This document shows, piece after piece, positions 1 through 13,100 of a DNA stretch of 64,000 bases (the first letter of the stretch is position 1; the number at the start of each line of letters is the position of its first letter). Made by a program: the position numbers and the translations under genes. Source of the stretch: Actinernus sp. WN-2022 (lineage: Eukaryota; Cnidaria; Anthozoa; Actiniaria; Actinernidae); assembly GCA_030867875.1 (NCBI GenBank), contig JAOWCC010001751.1:27086369-27150368 (forward strand), given 5' to 3'. The notes beneath the pieces were generated by a model. The model did not search any database and was not told where the DNA came from. It saw nothing but the letters and a program-made list of their open reading frames with translations.

Positions 1-1661
1 AGATCATGTAAACATCTTTCATCTACAGGTTTTTAGAAGAATTTCACCGCGCGGATTTGATCAATTAGATTTTTTAATCATAATACACTGGGTCTGGTTT
101 GCGAGGCCGATGTGTTGTCATGGCAACCGATTCATCAATTCGATAACAAATTAAAGTCATATCATCATTTTAAGGTGCTTTAGTTAATTATCTCTTCACA
201 CTAAGCCATTGAAAACTATCAGCTGTTTGCGACTGTTTGCGATGGCTTTACATCTATATGGATTGAACAAACTGTGAGATAGCTTACTACTTTTAAGTAC
301 ATTGAACATTTAATTTTAATGTTCAATGTAACGCTGTTACATATTTTTTTTCAAAAAAGTCGTGGTCCTCCCCTTTTCATCAGTAGGTAAATTCATGAAC
401 CTCCATTCAAGACATAAAACATGTGACCCTCCCCCCACCAAAATATTTTTTTATGAACCATGTGTGGAAATCTTTACTTCCCTCCTTTAGGGCCGCTACG
501 TGGGCTACTATGCAAAAACTAGGCGGAATAGAAAATATTTGAAAAGAATATAATTCAGGTGTCATCCCTGCAAACAAAAACAATCATGCAAATCCCGATA
601 TATATAATATACCACGATATGGCGAATGTATGTTTAATTAACGTTATTTATGTCGGTCACTTTACTGACAAGAAGCCACTTGGCTCACATATCAGTGGGA
701 TTCTCAAAGAATCAATTCACTATGGGCAAAGATTCGCGAGGACTTGATCGGGGAAAATGTGCTTGTGGCGAGTGCGAGGAGTTTGAAAGAGACACCGGAG
801 TGTCTTGAAGTTATTGTTGTTGTCCTCCAGCGCGAAATGCCAAGCAGAGATCGTCTTGTGTGGCCAACACCACTGTTGAAAGTGAACTATCGAGCACGAG
901 CACCAGACAGGGAGCAACAATTTGGAAAGATGAAGCGCTCGGCTGGACAAAGAATCCACATAATTTTGTGTAAAATTAAAATACATTGGATGTCATGAAT
1001 GTGGGATACTTTCACTGTTTTTCTATCTGTTTGAAGCAGCTTAAGAACTGGCGAATTTAACAGCCGAACTTTTAAAAAGACAACGACATCTCGGGGGAAA
1101 AAAGGTTGACCCTCCTCTGGCTTTCAAAATATAAAGGCTTGACCCTCCAAAAAAAGTTCCAATTTTTTTCTGAGACCCTCCCCTCTGAAGCCACAGCCCT
1201 CTCCCCCCCCCCCCCCCAATAAAAAACGTACCTTCCCTTATGAAATATAATTAACCCTATAAATTCAGGGGTGGCGGATTCTCACAATAAATTTCCCATG
1301 AGAGGTTGAATGTGTCTTATGGCGTTTGTTTGTTTGTTATTATTAGTGTTCTGATTGGTCGATGCTGGTATTCACTGAATAGTGCCGCCAGACTCACCCG
1401 ACTCGGCACAACTACAAATTAAAACCATCCAGTTTCGTATGTACGTCTTGTTTGAAATACTTGTGGCACATGCAGCTACAACCATACGTTACGACGTCAT
1501 AGTTAATCATTAGATTACTTCGCGTTTCAAAACTGCTTAGCTGCCTTGTGTTCCAATAGTTGGTCAATTTTAGGTTTGCGTGGTTCAGTTCTCAGCTAAA
1601 ACGCGAAATCCGACTGAAGTTCTCATTTTCTCGAAGTCCAAACACAACGCAAATATCAAAT
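1..1661. other. Unassigned AT-rich DNA with C-rich runs
   Basis: I see no recognisable gene or mobile-element protein here. Two stretches (about 360-500 and 1075-1235) share short 'gaccctccc'-type phrases separated by A/T runs, and a similar texture returns near 28020-28180, so they may be copies of one degraded dispersed repeat. A run of 15 C lies at 1203-1217. The short open frames at 559-998 overlap on both strands and carry no motif I recognise, so I do not call them genes. Confidence 0.5.
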
Positions 1662-3817
1662 CCTATGTTTTTATACGGTACATCAAATACAGGTTATTTA
1701 AACAATTTCTAAAGTTACCCGTTGTTTAATGGACTATAGCCTAACCTTACCTTACCTATGTTTTTTATACGATACATCAAATACAGGTTATTTAAACAAT
1801 TTCTAAAGTTACTCGTTGTTTAATGGACTATAGCCTAACCTTACCTTACCTATGTTTTTATACGGTACATCAAATACAGGTTATTTAAACAATTTCTAAA
1901 GTTACTCGTTGTTTAATGGACTATAGCCAAACCTTACCTTACCTATGTTTTTATACGGTACATCAAATACAGGTTATTTAAACAATTTCTAAAGTTACTC
2001 GTTGTTTAATGGACTATAGCCAAACCTTACCTTACCTATGTTTTTTATACGGTACATCAATACAGGTTATTTAAACAATTTCTAAAGTTACTCGTTGTTT
2101 AATGGACTATAGCCAAACCTTACCTTACCTATGTTTTTTATACGGTACATCAAATACAGGTTATTTAAACAATTTCTAAAGTTACTCGTTGTTTAATGGA
2201 CTATAGCCAAACCTTACCTTACCTATGTTTTTTATACGGTACATCAAATACAGGTTATTTAAACAATTTCTAAAGTTACTCGTTGTTTAATGGACTATAG
2301 CCTAACCTTACCTTACCTATGTTTTTTATACGGTACATCAAATACAGGTTATTTAAACAATTTCTAAAGTTACTCGTTGTTTAATGGACTATAGCCAAAC
2401 CTTACCTTACCTATGTTTTTATACGGTACATCAAATACAGGTTATTTAAACAATTTCTAAAGTTACTCGTTGTTTAATGGACTATAGCCAAACCTTACCT
2501 TACCTATGTTTTTTATACGGTACATCAAATACAGGTTATTTAAACAATTTCTAAAGTTACTCGTTGTTTAATGGACTATAGCCTAACCTTACCTTACCTA
2601 TGTTTTTATACGGTACATCAAATACAGGTTATTTAAACAATTTCTAAAGTTACTCGTTGTTAAATGGACTATAGCCAAACCTTACCTTACCTATGTTTTT
2701 ATACGGTACATCAAATACAGGTTATTTAAACAATTTCTAAAGTTACTCGTTGTTTAATGGACTATAGCCTAACCTTACCTTACCTATGTTTTTATACGGT
2801 ACATCAAATACAGGTTATTTAAACAATTTCTAAAGTTACTCGTTGTTAAATGGACTATAGCCAAACCTTACCTTACCTATGTTTTTATACGGTACATCAA
2901 ATACAGGTTATTTAAACAATTTCTAAAGTTACTCGTTGTTTAATGGACTATAGCCTAACCTTACCTTACCTATGTTTTTTATACGGTACATCAAATACAG
3001 GTTATTTAAACAATTTCTAAAGTTACTCGTTGTTTAATGGACTATAGCCAAACCTTACCTTACCTATGTTTTTTATACGGTACATCAAATACAGGTTATT
3101 TAAACAATTTCTAAAGTTACTCGTTGTTTAATGGACTATAGCCTAACCTTACCTTACCTATGTTTTTATACGGTACATCAAATACAGGTTATTTAAACAA
3201 TTTCTAAAGTTACTCGTTGTTTAATGGACTATAGCCTAACCTTACCTTACCTATGTTTTTATACGGTACATCAAATACAGGTTATTTAAACAATTTCTAA
3301 AGTTACTCGTTGTTTAATGGACTATAGCCTAACCTTACCTTACCTATGTTTTTATACGGTACATCAAATACAGGTTATTTAAACAATTTCTAATTAAAAG
3401 TTACTCGTTGTTTAATGGACTATAGCCAAACCTTACCTTACCTATGTTTTTATACGGTACATCAAATACAGGTTATTTAAACAATTTCTAAAGTTACTCG
3501 TTGTTTAATGGACTATAGCCAAACCTTACCTTACCTATGTTTTTATACGGTACATCAAATACAGGTTATTTAAACAATTTCTAAAGTTACTCGTTGTTTA
3601 ATGGACTATAGCCAAACCTTACCTTACCTATGTTTTTTATACGGTACATCAAATACAGGTTATTTAAACAATTTCTAAAGTTACTCGTTGTTTAATGGAC
3701 TATAGCCTAACCTTACCTTACCTATGTTTTTATACGGTACATCAAATACAGGTTATTTAAACAATTTCTAAAGTTACTCGTTGTTTAATGGACTATAGCC
3801 AAACCTTACCTTACCTA

Positions 3818-5233
3818 ACGTCCTGCCCCTAGGTAAAGTTCCTCAGCCGCGCTCCATTGATAGTGACCTCAGGCCGATTTCTCTAACTGCTGTTCTTAGC
3901 AAGGTACTTGAAGGCTTTGCTTTCGATTGGCTTGCAGCTGTCGTGATGCCATACATCGACCCCTTTCAGTTCGGTAGTGTGAAAAAGACCTCCACGACGC
4001 ACGCTCTGGTCCATCTCATCCATCAATGGCTGACTGCTACTGAGTCTCCTAAAACTGTGGTGCGTTCTTGTTTAATTGACTTTTCTAAGGCTTTTGACAG
4101 AATTGACCATAATATCTTGTTACACAAGCTCCAATTACTTAATGTTCCTCCCATTCTACTGAACTGGTGTGCACACTTTTTACAAGATCGTCAGCTTCGG
4201 GTGAAACTGGGTAACTCTACTTCTACTTGGAAACCTATTCATGCTGGGGTACCACAAGGAACAAAACTTGGGCCCTTATTTTTCCTAGTCATGGTGAATG
4301 ATTTATCTGCTACACTCCCTTTGTACAAGTACGTAGATGACGTTACGGTGTTTGAGGTCATATCCTTATCGTCGATTGAGCCATCTGTTTTACAGCGGGA
4401 ACTTGACAAGATCTGTGAATGGACATCGTCTAATAATATGAAGCTGAATGCCACAAAAACTAAAGAGTTTACCATCTCCTACGTTAAGGACCCAAAGTCG
4501 CTGGAACCACTTACAGTTAACAGCTTGCCCCTTGAGTCAGTCAAGACCATTAAACTTCTTGGGGTTCACTTGTCGTCTGACCTCAAGTGGTCGACTCATG
4601 TGGATACTGTGTGCGCTAAAGCAAGTAAGCGTCTGTTTGCTTTACGATCCCTGAAACGAAGTGGCGTTCCATCAGGAGACCTAAGATCGGTCTACTCCTA
4701 TTTCATCCGCCCAGTTTTGGAGTATGCTTGCCCAGTTTGGCACACTTCACTGTCGCGCAAACTAAGTGATCAACTTGAACAAATCCAACGTCGTGCTCTT
4801 CGTGTCATCTTTCCACATCTGTCCTACACTAATGGACTAACTGCACTAGATCTAACCACTCTTGAGGAGCGAAGAGAACTTCTATGTAAATCATTTTACA
4901 AGAACAATTTAAACACTACTAGTAAACTCCGCAGCCTGTTACCTGACCCTGTTGACCATTATTATAATTTTAGAAATCCTAGGAAGCTGCCCTTGTATAA
5001 ATGCAGAAGTACTCGTTTCAGTAACAGTTTTTTACCATATTGTGTCCGTAAATGGGATGCTAACCCATAGCCTTACATGTTTAAACACATTACCTTAATT
5101 GCCTTTTATACAATATTATTACTATATACCATAAATGTATTATCTGAAAACTTGAGTTTTTCAATTTCAATTTTTATTATTGTAAATTGCCAATCAAGTG
5201 CTTTAATAAACATTAACATTAACATTAACATTA
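3818..5233 (+). mobile_element. 5'-truncated LINE inserted in the satellite array
   Basis: The satellite stops at ...TTACCTA (3817) and resumes at ACCTATG (5234), so the interruption has a possible 5-bp target duplication ACCTA (3813-3817 and 5234-5238). The insert starts directly in reverse-transcriptase coding sequence, so the 5' half with the endonuclease is missing, as is common after target-primed reverse transcription. It ends in a short tandem tail of the hexamer AACATT, about four copies (5210-5233). The satellite is in the same orientation on both sides. This is a non-LTR retrotransposon of the jockey/CR1/L2 group judged by its reverse transcriptase. The exact clade is not decided. 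Confidence 0.9.
3820..5070 (+). CDS. LINE reverse transcriptase, N-terminally truncated
   Basis: The frame is open from the left insertion junction to a TAG at 5068-5070, so the protein truly continues upstream of the first ATG at 3943, which is not a real start. The upstream part includes SDLRPISLTAVLSKVLEG, the RT fingers motif (R-P-I-S). Numbered from the 3943 Met, motif A (LIDFSKAFDRID) lies near residues 44-55, motif B (AGVPQGTKLGPL) at 101-112, and the catalytic box YVDD at 130-133, where most LINEs have Y/FADD. The thumb and C-terminal region follow, with LLGVHLSSDLKW, an EQIQRRALRVIF segment and a final SFLPYCVRKWD typical of these LINEs. No stop or frameshift is seen in about 417 codons, so the copy is fairly young. 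Its role is reverse transcription of the element's own RNA at the chromosomal target. It lacks its endonuclease and is dead as an autonomous unit. Confidence 0.92.
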   Translation, partial: VLPLGKVPQPRSIDSDLRPISLTAVLSKVLEGFAFDWLAAVVMPYIDPFQFGSVKKTSTTHALVHLIHQWLTATESPKTVVRSCLIDFSKAFDRIDHNILLHKLQLLNVPPILLNWCAHFLQDRQLRVKLGNSTSTWKPIHAGVPQGTKLGPLFFLVMVNDLSATLPLYKYVDDVTVFEVISLSSIEPSVLQRELDKICEWTSSNNMKLNATKTKEFTISYVKDPKSLEPLTVNSLPLESVKTIKLLGVHLSSDLKWSTHVDTVCAKASKRLFALRSLKRSGVPSGDLRSVYSYFIRPVLEYACPVWHTSLSRKLSDQLEQIQRRALRVIFPHLSYTNGLTALDLTTLEERRELLCKSFYKNNLNTTSKLRSLLPDPVDHYYNFRNPRKLPLYKCRSTRFSNSFLPYCVRKWDANP

Positions 5234-7153
5234 ACCTATGTTTTTATACGGTACATCAAATACAGGTTATTTAAACAATTTCTAAAGTTACTCGTTGTTT
5301 AATGGACTATAGCCTAACCTTACCTTACCTATGTTTTTATACGGTACATCAAATACAGGTTATTTAAACAATTTCTAAAGTTACTCGTTGTTTAATGGAC
5401 TATAGCCAAACCTTACCTTACCTATGTTTTTTATACGGTACATCAAATACAGGTTATTTAAACAATTTCTAAAGTTACTCGTTGTTTAATGGACTATAGC
5501 CAAACCTTACCTTACCTATGTTTTTTATACGGTACATCAAATACAGGTTATTTAAACAATTTCTAAAGTTACTCGTTGTTTAATGGACTATAGCCAAACC
5601 TTACCTTACCTATGTTTTTATACGGTACATCAAATACAGGTTATTTAAACAATTTCTAAAGTTACTCGTTGTTAAATGGACTATAGCCAAACCTTACCTT
5701 ACCTATGTTTTTATACGGTACATCAAATACAGGTTATTTAAACAATTTCTAAAGTTACTCGTTGTTTAATGGACTATAGCCAAACCTTACCTTACCTATG
5801 TTTTTATACGGTACATCAAATACAGGTTATTTAAACAATTTCTAAAGTTACTCGTTGTTTAATGGACTATAGCCAAACCTTACCTTACCTATGTTTTTTA
5901 TACGGTACATCAAATACAGGTTATTTAAACAATTTCTAAAGTTACTCGTTGTTAAATGGACTATAGCCAAACCTTACCTTACCTATGTTTTTATACGGTA
6001 CATCAAATACAGGTTATTTAAACAATTTCTAAAGTTACTCGTTGTTTAATGGACTATAGCCAAACCTTACCTTACCTATGTTTTTTATACGGTACATCAA
6101 ATACAGGTTATTTAAACAATTTCTAAAGTTACTCGTTGTTTAATGGACTATAGCCTAACCTTACCTTACCTATGTTTTTATACGGTACATCAAATACAGG
6201 TTATTTAAACAATTTCTAAAGTTACTCGTTGTTTAATGGACTATAGCCAAACCTTACCTTACCTATGTTTTTTATACGGTACATCAAATACAGGTTATTT
6301 AAACAATTTCTAAAGTTACTCGTTGTTTAATGGACTATAGCCAAACCTTACCTTACCTATGTTTTTATACGGTACATCAAATACAGGTTATTTAAATAAT
6401 TTCTAAAGTTACTCGTTGTTAAATGGACTATAGCCAAACCTTACCTTACCTATGTTTTTTATACGGTACATCAAATACAGGTTATTTAAACAATTTCTAA
6501 AGTTACTCGTTGTTAAATGGACTATAGCCAAACCTTACCTTACCTATGTTTTTATACGGTACATCAAATACAGGTTATTTAAACAATTTCTAAAGTTACT
6601 CGTTGTTTAATGGACTATAGCCAAACCTTACCTTACCTATGTTTTTATACGGTACATCAAATACAGGTTATTTAAACAATTTCTAAAGTTACTCGTTGTT
6701 TAATGGACTATAGCCAAACCTTACCTTACCTATGTTTTTTATACGGTACATCAAATACAGGTTATTTAAACAATTTCTAAAGTTACTCGTTGTTAAATGG
6801 ACTATAGCCAAACCTTACCTTACCTATGTTTTTATACGGTACATCAAATACAGGTTATTTAAACAATTTCTAAAGTTACTCGTTGTTTAATGGACTATAG
6901 CCAAACCTTACCTTACCTATGTTTTTTATACGGTACATCAAATACAGGTTATTTAAACAATTTCTAAAGTTACTCGTTGTTTAATGGACTATAGCCAAAC
7001 CTTACCTTACCTATGTTTTTTATACGGTACATCAAATACAGGTTATTTAAACAATTTCTAAAGTTACTCGTTGTTTAATGGACTATAGCCAAACCTTACC
7101 TTACCTATGTTTTTTATACGGTACATCAAATACAGGTTATTTAAACAATTTCT

Positions 7154-10100
7154 AATTAAAAGTTACTCGTTGTTTAATGGACTATAGCCAAACCTTACCT
7201 TACCTATGTTTTTATACGGTACATCAAATACAGGTTATTTAAATAATTTCTAAAGTTACTCGTTGTTAAATGGACTATAGCCAAACCTTACCTTACCTAT
7301 GTTTTTTATACGGTACATCAAATACAGGTTATTTAAACAATTTCTAAAGTTACTCGTTGTTAAATGGACTATAGCCAAACCTTACCTTACCTATGTTTTT
7401 ATACGGTACATCAAATACAGGTTATTTAAACAATTTCTAAAGTTACTCGTTGTTTAATGGACTATAGCCAAACCTTACCTTACCTATGTTTTTATACGGT
7501 ACATCAAATACAGGTTATTTAAACAATTTCTAAAGTTACTCGTTGTTTAATGGACTATAGCCTAACCTTACCTTACCTATGTTTTTATACGGTACATCAA
7601 ATACAGGTTATTTAAACAATTTCTAAAGTTACTCGTTGTTAAATGGACTATAGCCAAACCTTACCTTACCTATGTTTTTATACGGTACATCAAATACAGG
7701 TTATTTAAACAATTTCTAAAGTTACTCGTTGTTTAATGGACTATAGCCAAACCTTACCTTACCTATGTTTTTTATACGGTACATCAAATACAGGTTATTT
7801 AAACAATTTCTAAAGTTACTCGTTGTTTAATGGACTATAGCCTAACCTTACCTTACCTATGTTTTTATACGGTACATCAAATACAGGTTATTTAAACAAT
7901 TTCTAAAGTTACTCGTTGTTTAATGGACTATAGCCAAACCTTACCTTACCTATGTTTTTTATACGGTACATCAAATACAGGTTATTTAAACAATTTCTAA
8001 AGTTACTCGTTGTTTAATGGACTATAGCCAAACCTTACCTTACCTATGTTTTTATACGGTACATCAAATACAGGTTATTTAAATAATTTCTAAAGTTACT
8101 CGTTGTTAAATGGACTATAGCCAAACCTTACCTTACCTATGTTTTTTATACGGTACATCAAATACAGGTTATTTAAACAATTTCTAAAGTTACTCGTTGT
8201 TAAATGGACTATAGCCAAACCTTACCTTACCTATGTTTTTATACGGTACATCAAATACAGGTTATTTAAACAATTTCTAAAGTTACTCGTTGTTTAATGG
8301 ACTATAGCCAAACCTTACCTTACCTATGTTTTTATACGGTACATCAAATACAGGTTATTTAAACAATTTCTAAAGTTACTCGTTGTTTAATGGACTATAG
8401 CCAAACCTTACCTTACCTATGTTTTTTATACGGTACATCAAATACAGGTTATTTAAACAATTTCTAAAGTTACTCGTTGTTAAATGGACTATAGCCAAAC
8501 CTTACCTTACCTATGTTTTTATACGGTACATCAAATACAGGTTATTTAAACAATTTCTAAAGTTACTCGTTGTTTAATGGACTATAGCCAAACCTTACCT
8601 TACCTATGTTTTTTATACGGTACATCAAATACAGGTTATTTAAACAATTTCTAAAGTTACTCGTTGTTTAATGGACTATAGCCAAACCTTACCTTACCTA
8701 TGTTTTTTATACGGTACATCAAATACAGGTTATTTAAACAATTTCTAAAGTTACTCGTTGTTTAATGGACTATAGCCAAACCTTACCTTACCTATGTTTT
8801 TTATACGGTACATCAAATACAGGTTATTTAAACAATTTCTAATTAAAAGTTACTCGTTGTTTAATGGACTATAGCCAAACCTTACCTTACCTATGTTTTT
8901 ATACGGTACATCAAATACAGGTTATTTAAATAATTTCTAAAGTTACTCGTTGTTAAATGGACTATAGCCAAACCTTACCTTACCTATGTTTTTTATACGG
9001 TACATCAAATACAGGTTATTTAAACAATTTCTAAAGTTACTCGTTGTTAAATGGACTATAGCCAAACCTTACCTTACCTATGTTTTTATACGGTACATCA
9101 AATACAGGTTATTTAAACAATTTCTAAAGTTACTCGTTGTTTAATGGACTATAGCCAAACCTTACCTTACCTATGTTTTTTATACGGTACATCAAATACA
9201 GGTTATTTAAACAATTTCTAAAGTTACTCGTTGTTAAATGGACTATAGCCAAACCTTACCTTACCTATGTTTTTATACGGTACATCAAATACAGGTTATT
9301 TAAACAATTTCTAAAGTTACTCGTTGTTTAATGGACTATAGCCAAACCTTACCTTACCTATGTTTTTTATACGGTACATCAAATACAGGTTATTTAAACA
9401 ATTTCTAAAGTTACTCGTTGTTTAATGGACTATAGCCAAACCTTACCTTACCTATGTTTTTTATACGGTACATCAAATACAGGTTATTTAAACAATTTCT
9501 AATTAAAAGTTACTCGTTGTTTAATGGACTATAGCCAAACCTTACCTTACCTATGTTTTTATACGGTACATCAAATACAGTTTATTTAAATAATTTCTAA
9601 AGTTACTCGTTGTTTAATGGACTATAGCCAAACCTTACCTTACCTATGTTTTTTATACGGTACATCAAATACAGGTTATTTAAACAATTTCTAATTAAAA
9701 GTTACTCGTTGTTTAATGGACTATAGCCAAACCTTACCTTACCTATGTTTTTATACGGTACATCAAATACAGGTTATTTAAACAATTTTCTAAAGTTACT
9801 CGTTGTTTAATGGACTATAGCCTAACCTTACCTTACCTATGTTTTTATACGGTACATCAAATACAGGTTATTTAAACAATTTCTAAAGTTACTCGTTGTT
9901 TAATGGACTATAGCCTAACCTTACCTTACCTATGTTTTTTATACGGTACATCAAATACAGGTTATTTAAACAATTTCTAAAGTTACTCGTTGTTAATGGA
10001 CTATAGCCAAACCTTACCTTACCTATGTTTTTATACGGTACATCAAATACAGGTTATTTAAACAATTTCTAAAGTTACTCGTTGTTTAATGGACTATAGC

Positions 10101-13100
10101 CAAACCTTACCTTACCTATGTTTTTTATACGGTACATCAAATACAGGTTATTTAAACAATTTCTAAAGTTACTCGTTGTTAAATGGACTATAGCCAAACC
10201 TTACCTTACCTATGTTTTTATACGGTACATCAAATACAGGTTATTTAAACAATTTCTAAAGTTACTCGTTGTTTAATGGACTATAGCCAAACCTTACCTT
10301 ACCTATGTTTTTATACGGTACATCAAATACAGGTTATTTAAACAATTTCTAAAGTTACTCGTTGTTTAATGGACTATAGCCAAACCTTACCTTACCTATG
10401 TTTTTTATACGGTACATCAAATACAGGTTATTTAAACAATTTCTAAAGTTACTCGTTGTTTAATGGACTATAGCCAAACCTTACCTTACCTATGTTTTTT
10501 ATACGGTACATCAAATACAGGTTATTTAAACAATTTCTAATTAAAAGTTACTCGTTGTTTAATGGACTATAGCCAAACCTTACCTTACCTATGTTTTTAT
10601 ACGGTACATCAAATACAGGTTATTTAAATAATTTCTAAAGTTACTCGTTGTTTAATGGACTATAGCCAAACCTTACCTTACCTATGTTTTTTATACGGTA
10701 CATCAAATACAGGTTATTTAAACAATTTCTAATTAAAAGTTACTCGTTGTTTAATGGACTATAGCCAAACCTTACCTTACCTATGTTTTTATACGGTACA
10801 TCAAATACAGGTTATTTAAACAATTTCTAAAGTTACTCGTTGTTTAATGGACTATAGCCTAACCTTACCTTACCTATGTTTTTATACGGTACATCAAATA
10901 CAGGTTATTTAAACAATTTCTAAAGTTACTCGTTGTTTAATGGACTATAGCCAAACCTTACCTTACCTATGTTTTTATACGGTACATCAAATACAGGTTA
11001 TTTAAACAATTTCTAAAGTTACTCGTTGTTTAATGGACTATAGCCAAACCTTACCTTACCTATGTTTTTTATACGGTACATCAAATACAGGTTATTTAAA
11101 CAATTTCTAAAGTTACTCGTTGTTTAATGGACTATAGCCAAACCTTACCTTACCTATGTTTTTATACGGTACATCAAATACAGGTTATTTAAACAATTTC
11201 TAAAGTTACTCGTTGTTTAATGGACTATAGCCAAACCTTACCTTACCTATGTTTTTATACGGTACATCAAATACAGGTTATTTAAACAATTTCTAAAGTT
11301 ACTCGTTGTTTAATGGACTATAGCCAAACCTTACCTTACCTATGTTTTTTATACGGTACATCAAATACAGGTTATTTAAACAATTTCTAATTAAAAGTTA
11401 CTCGTTGTTTAATGGACTATAGCCAAACCTTACCTTACCTATGTTTTTATACGGTACATCAAATACAGGTTATTTAAATAATTTCTAAAGTTACTCGTTG
11501 TTTAATGGACTATAGCCAAACCTTACCTTACCTATGTTTTTTATACGGTACATCAAATACAGGTTATTTAAACAATTTCTAATTAAAAGTTACTCGTTGT
11601 TTAATGGACTATAGCCAAACCTTACCTTACCTATGTTTTTATACGGTACATCAAATACAGGTTATTTAAACAATTTCTAAAGTTACTCGTTGTTTAATGG
11701 ACTATAGCCAAACCTTACCTTACCTATGTTTTTTATACGGTACATCAAATACAGGTTATTTAAACAATTTCTAAAGTTACTCGTTGTTTAATGGACTATA
11801 GCCTAACCTTACCTTACCTATGTTTTTATACGGTACATCAAATACAGGTTATTTAAACAATTTCTAAAGTTACTCGTTGTTTAATGGACTATAGCCAAAC
11901 CTTACCTTACCTATGTTTTTATACGGTACATCAAATACAGGTTATTTAAACAATTTCTAAAGTTACTCGTTGTTTAATGGACTATAGCCTAACCTTACCT
12001 TACCTATGTTTTTATACGGTACATCAAATACAGGTTATTTAAACAATTTCTAAAGTTACTCGTTGTTTAATGGACTATAGCCTAACCTTACCTTACCTAT
12101 GTTTTTATACGGTACATCAAATACAGGTTATTTAAACAATTTCTAAAGTTACTCGTTGTTTAATGGACTATAGCCAAACCTTACCTTACCTATGTTTTTA
12201 TACGGTACATCAAATACAGGTTATTTAAACAATTTCTAAAGTTACTCGTTGTTTAATGGACAATAGCCTAACCTTACCTTACCTATGTTTTTTATACGGT
12301 ACATCAAATACAGGTTATTTAAACAATTTCTAAAGTTACTCGTTGTTTAATGGACTATAGCCAAACCTTACCTTACCTATGTTTTTATACGGTACATCAA
12401 ATACAGGTTATTTAAACAATTTCTAAAGTTACTCGTTGTTAAATGGACTATAGCCTAACCTTACCTTACCTATGTTTTTATACGGTACATCAAATACAGG
12501 TTATTTAAACAATTTCTAAAGTTACTCGTTGTTAAATGGACTATAGCCTAACCTTACCTTACCTATGTTTTTTATACGGTACATCAAATACAGGTTATTT
12601 AAACAATTTCTAAAGTTACTCGTTGTTTAATGGACTATAGCCTAACCTTACCTTACCTATGTTTTTTATACGGTACATCAAATACAGGTTATTTAAACAA
12701 TTTCTAAAGTTACTCGTTGTTTAATGGACTATAGCCTAACCTTACCTTACCTATGTTTTTTATACGGTACATCAAATACAGGTTATTTAAACAATTTCTA
12801 AAGTTACTCGTTGTTTAATGGACTATAGCCTAACCTTACCTTACCTATGTTTTTTATACGGTACATCAAATACAGGTTATTTAAACAATTTCTAAAGTTA
12901 CTCGTTGTTTAATGGACTATAGCCAAACCTTACCTTACCTATGTTTTTATACGGTACATCAAATACAGGTTATTTAAACAATTTCTAAAGTTACTCGTTG
13001 TTAAATGGACTATAGCCAAACCTTACCTTACCTATGTTTTTATACGGTACATCAAATACAGGTTATTTAAACAATTTCTAAAGTTACTCGTTGTTTAATG

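Noticed and set aside
720..998. Small genes on both strands (88 and 84 codons)
   Set aside because: The frames overlap in antisense, lack domains, and have no supporting context.
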